Assembly (NCBI RefSeq): GCF_963675165.1
Contig: NC_087388.1
Coordinates: forward strand, 3,415,047-3,479,046
Direction of reading: 5' to 3'
DNA: 64,000 nt
Origin: Halichondria panicea
Lineage: Eukaryota > Porifera > Demospongiae > Suberitida > Halichondriidae
Made by a program: the position numbers and the translations under genes. The number at the start of each line of letters is the position of its first letter. Within the stretch, counting starts at the first letter, position 1. This document shows positions 63,997 to 64,000 of the stretch, piece after piece. The notes below the pieces were generated by a model. The model saw only the letters and a program-made list of their open reading frames with translations. It did no database searches and was not told the DNA's origin.

Positions 63997-64000
63997 GTAA

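Noticed and set aside
1-64000. tRNA, rRNA or CRISPR loci
   Set aside because: No cloverleaf with A and B boxes, no rRNA core sequences and no regularly spaced direct repeats with unique spacers were seen; the repeats present are minisatellites and MITEs.

Overview
This is AT-rich metazoan genomic DNA made almost entirely of mobile elements and their wreckage. It is eukaryotic: genes are split by GT-AG introns, many only 50-100 bp long; there are LTR retrotransposons, piggyBac-type TTAA elements, MITEs and microsatellites; and no operons. The short introns together with UBX/HECT, P2X7-C-terminal-like and IS630-like gene families suggest a sponge (inference from general knowledge; another early-branching invertebrate is possible).

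Layout. 1-10 kb: CA-repeat tract, a 1.42 kb inverted duplication (2436-3854 and 8109-9536), and MITEs nested three deep. 10-14.8 kb: fragments of a piggyBac-type family. 14.8-21.6 kb: a decayed Ty3/gypsy element (minus strand, usual PR-RT-RH-IN order) with a MITE in pol. 21.7-27.6 kb: two copies of a two-gene IS630/Tc1-like transposon with a tyrosine-recombinase pseudogene between them. 28-30 kb: a RecQ-like fragment and repeats. 30.1-35.3 kb: a young, intact LTR element with identical LTRs, a 5-bp target duplication and one gag-pol frame whose integrase precedes reverse transcriptase (Gmr1-like order). 36.2-37.0 kb: a complete piggyBac-type MITE. 39.6-47.9 kb: a P2X7-C-terminal-like gene split in an exon by a 6.4 kb IS3EU-like transposon (6-bp target duplication) that carries an integrase and a convergent UBX-HECT gene; a five-exon gene lies tail to tail beyond it. 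48.8-50.8 kb: minus-strand exons including a RING-like finger. 52.6-54.9 kb: a third, broken copy of the two-gene IS630-like element. 57-59 kb: a small three-exon gene and a broken gene. 59.5-64 kb: MITEs, a duplicated segment, a piggyBac fragment and two more partial P2X7-C-like genes.

The strongest candidate for an undescribed system is the IS630-like family. In all three copies the transposase gene runs tail to tail (70-96 bp gap) with a second gene. That gene encodes a PB1/ubiquitin-like N-terminal region ending in LWCDG, a central (F/Y)R(I/L)WA-M motif and a short C-terminal helical region resembling SHOCT. The middle copy is flanked by TA, has terminal inverted repeats and an intact transposase. 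The IS3EU-like element repeats the theme with a convergent UBX-HECT partner. A second general signal is the density of perfect two-copy tandem duplications of about 8-17 bp, which break most of the older genes here but not the young LTR element.
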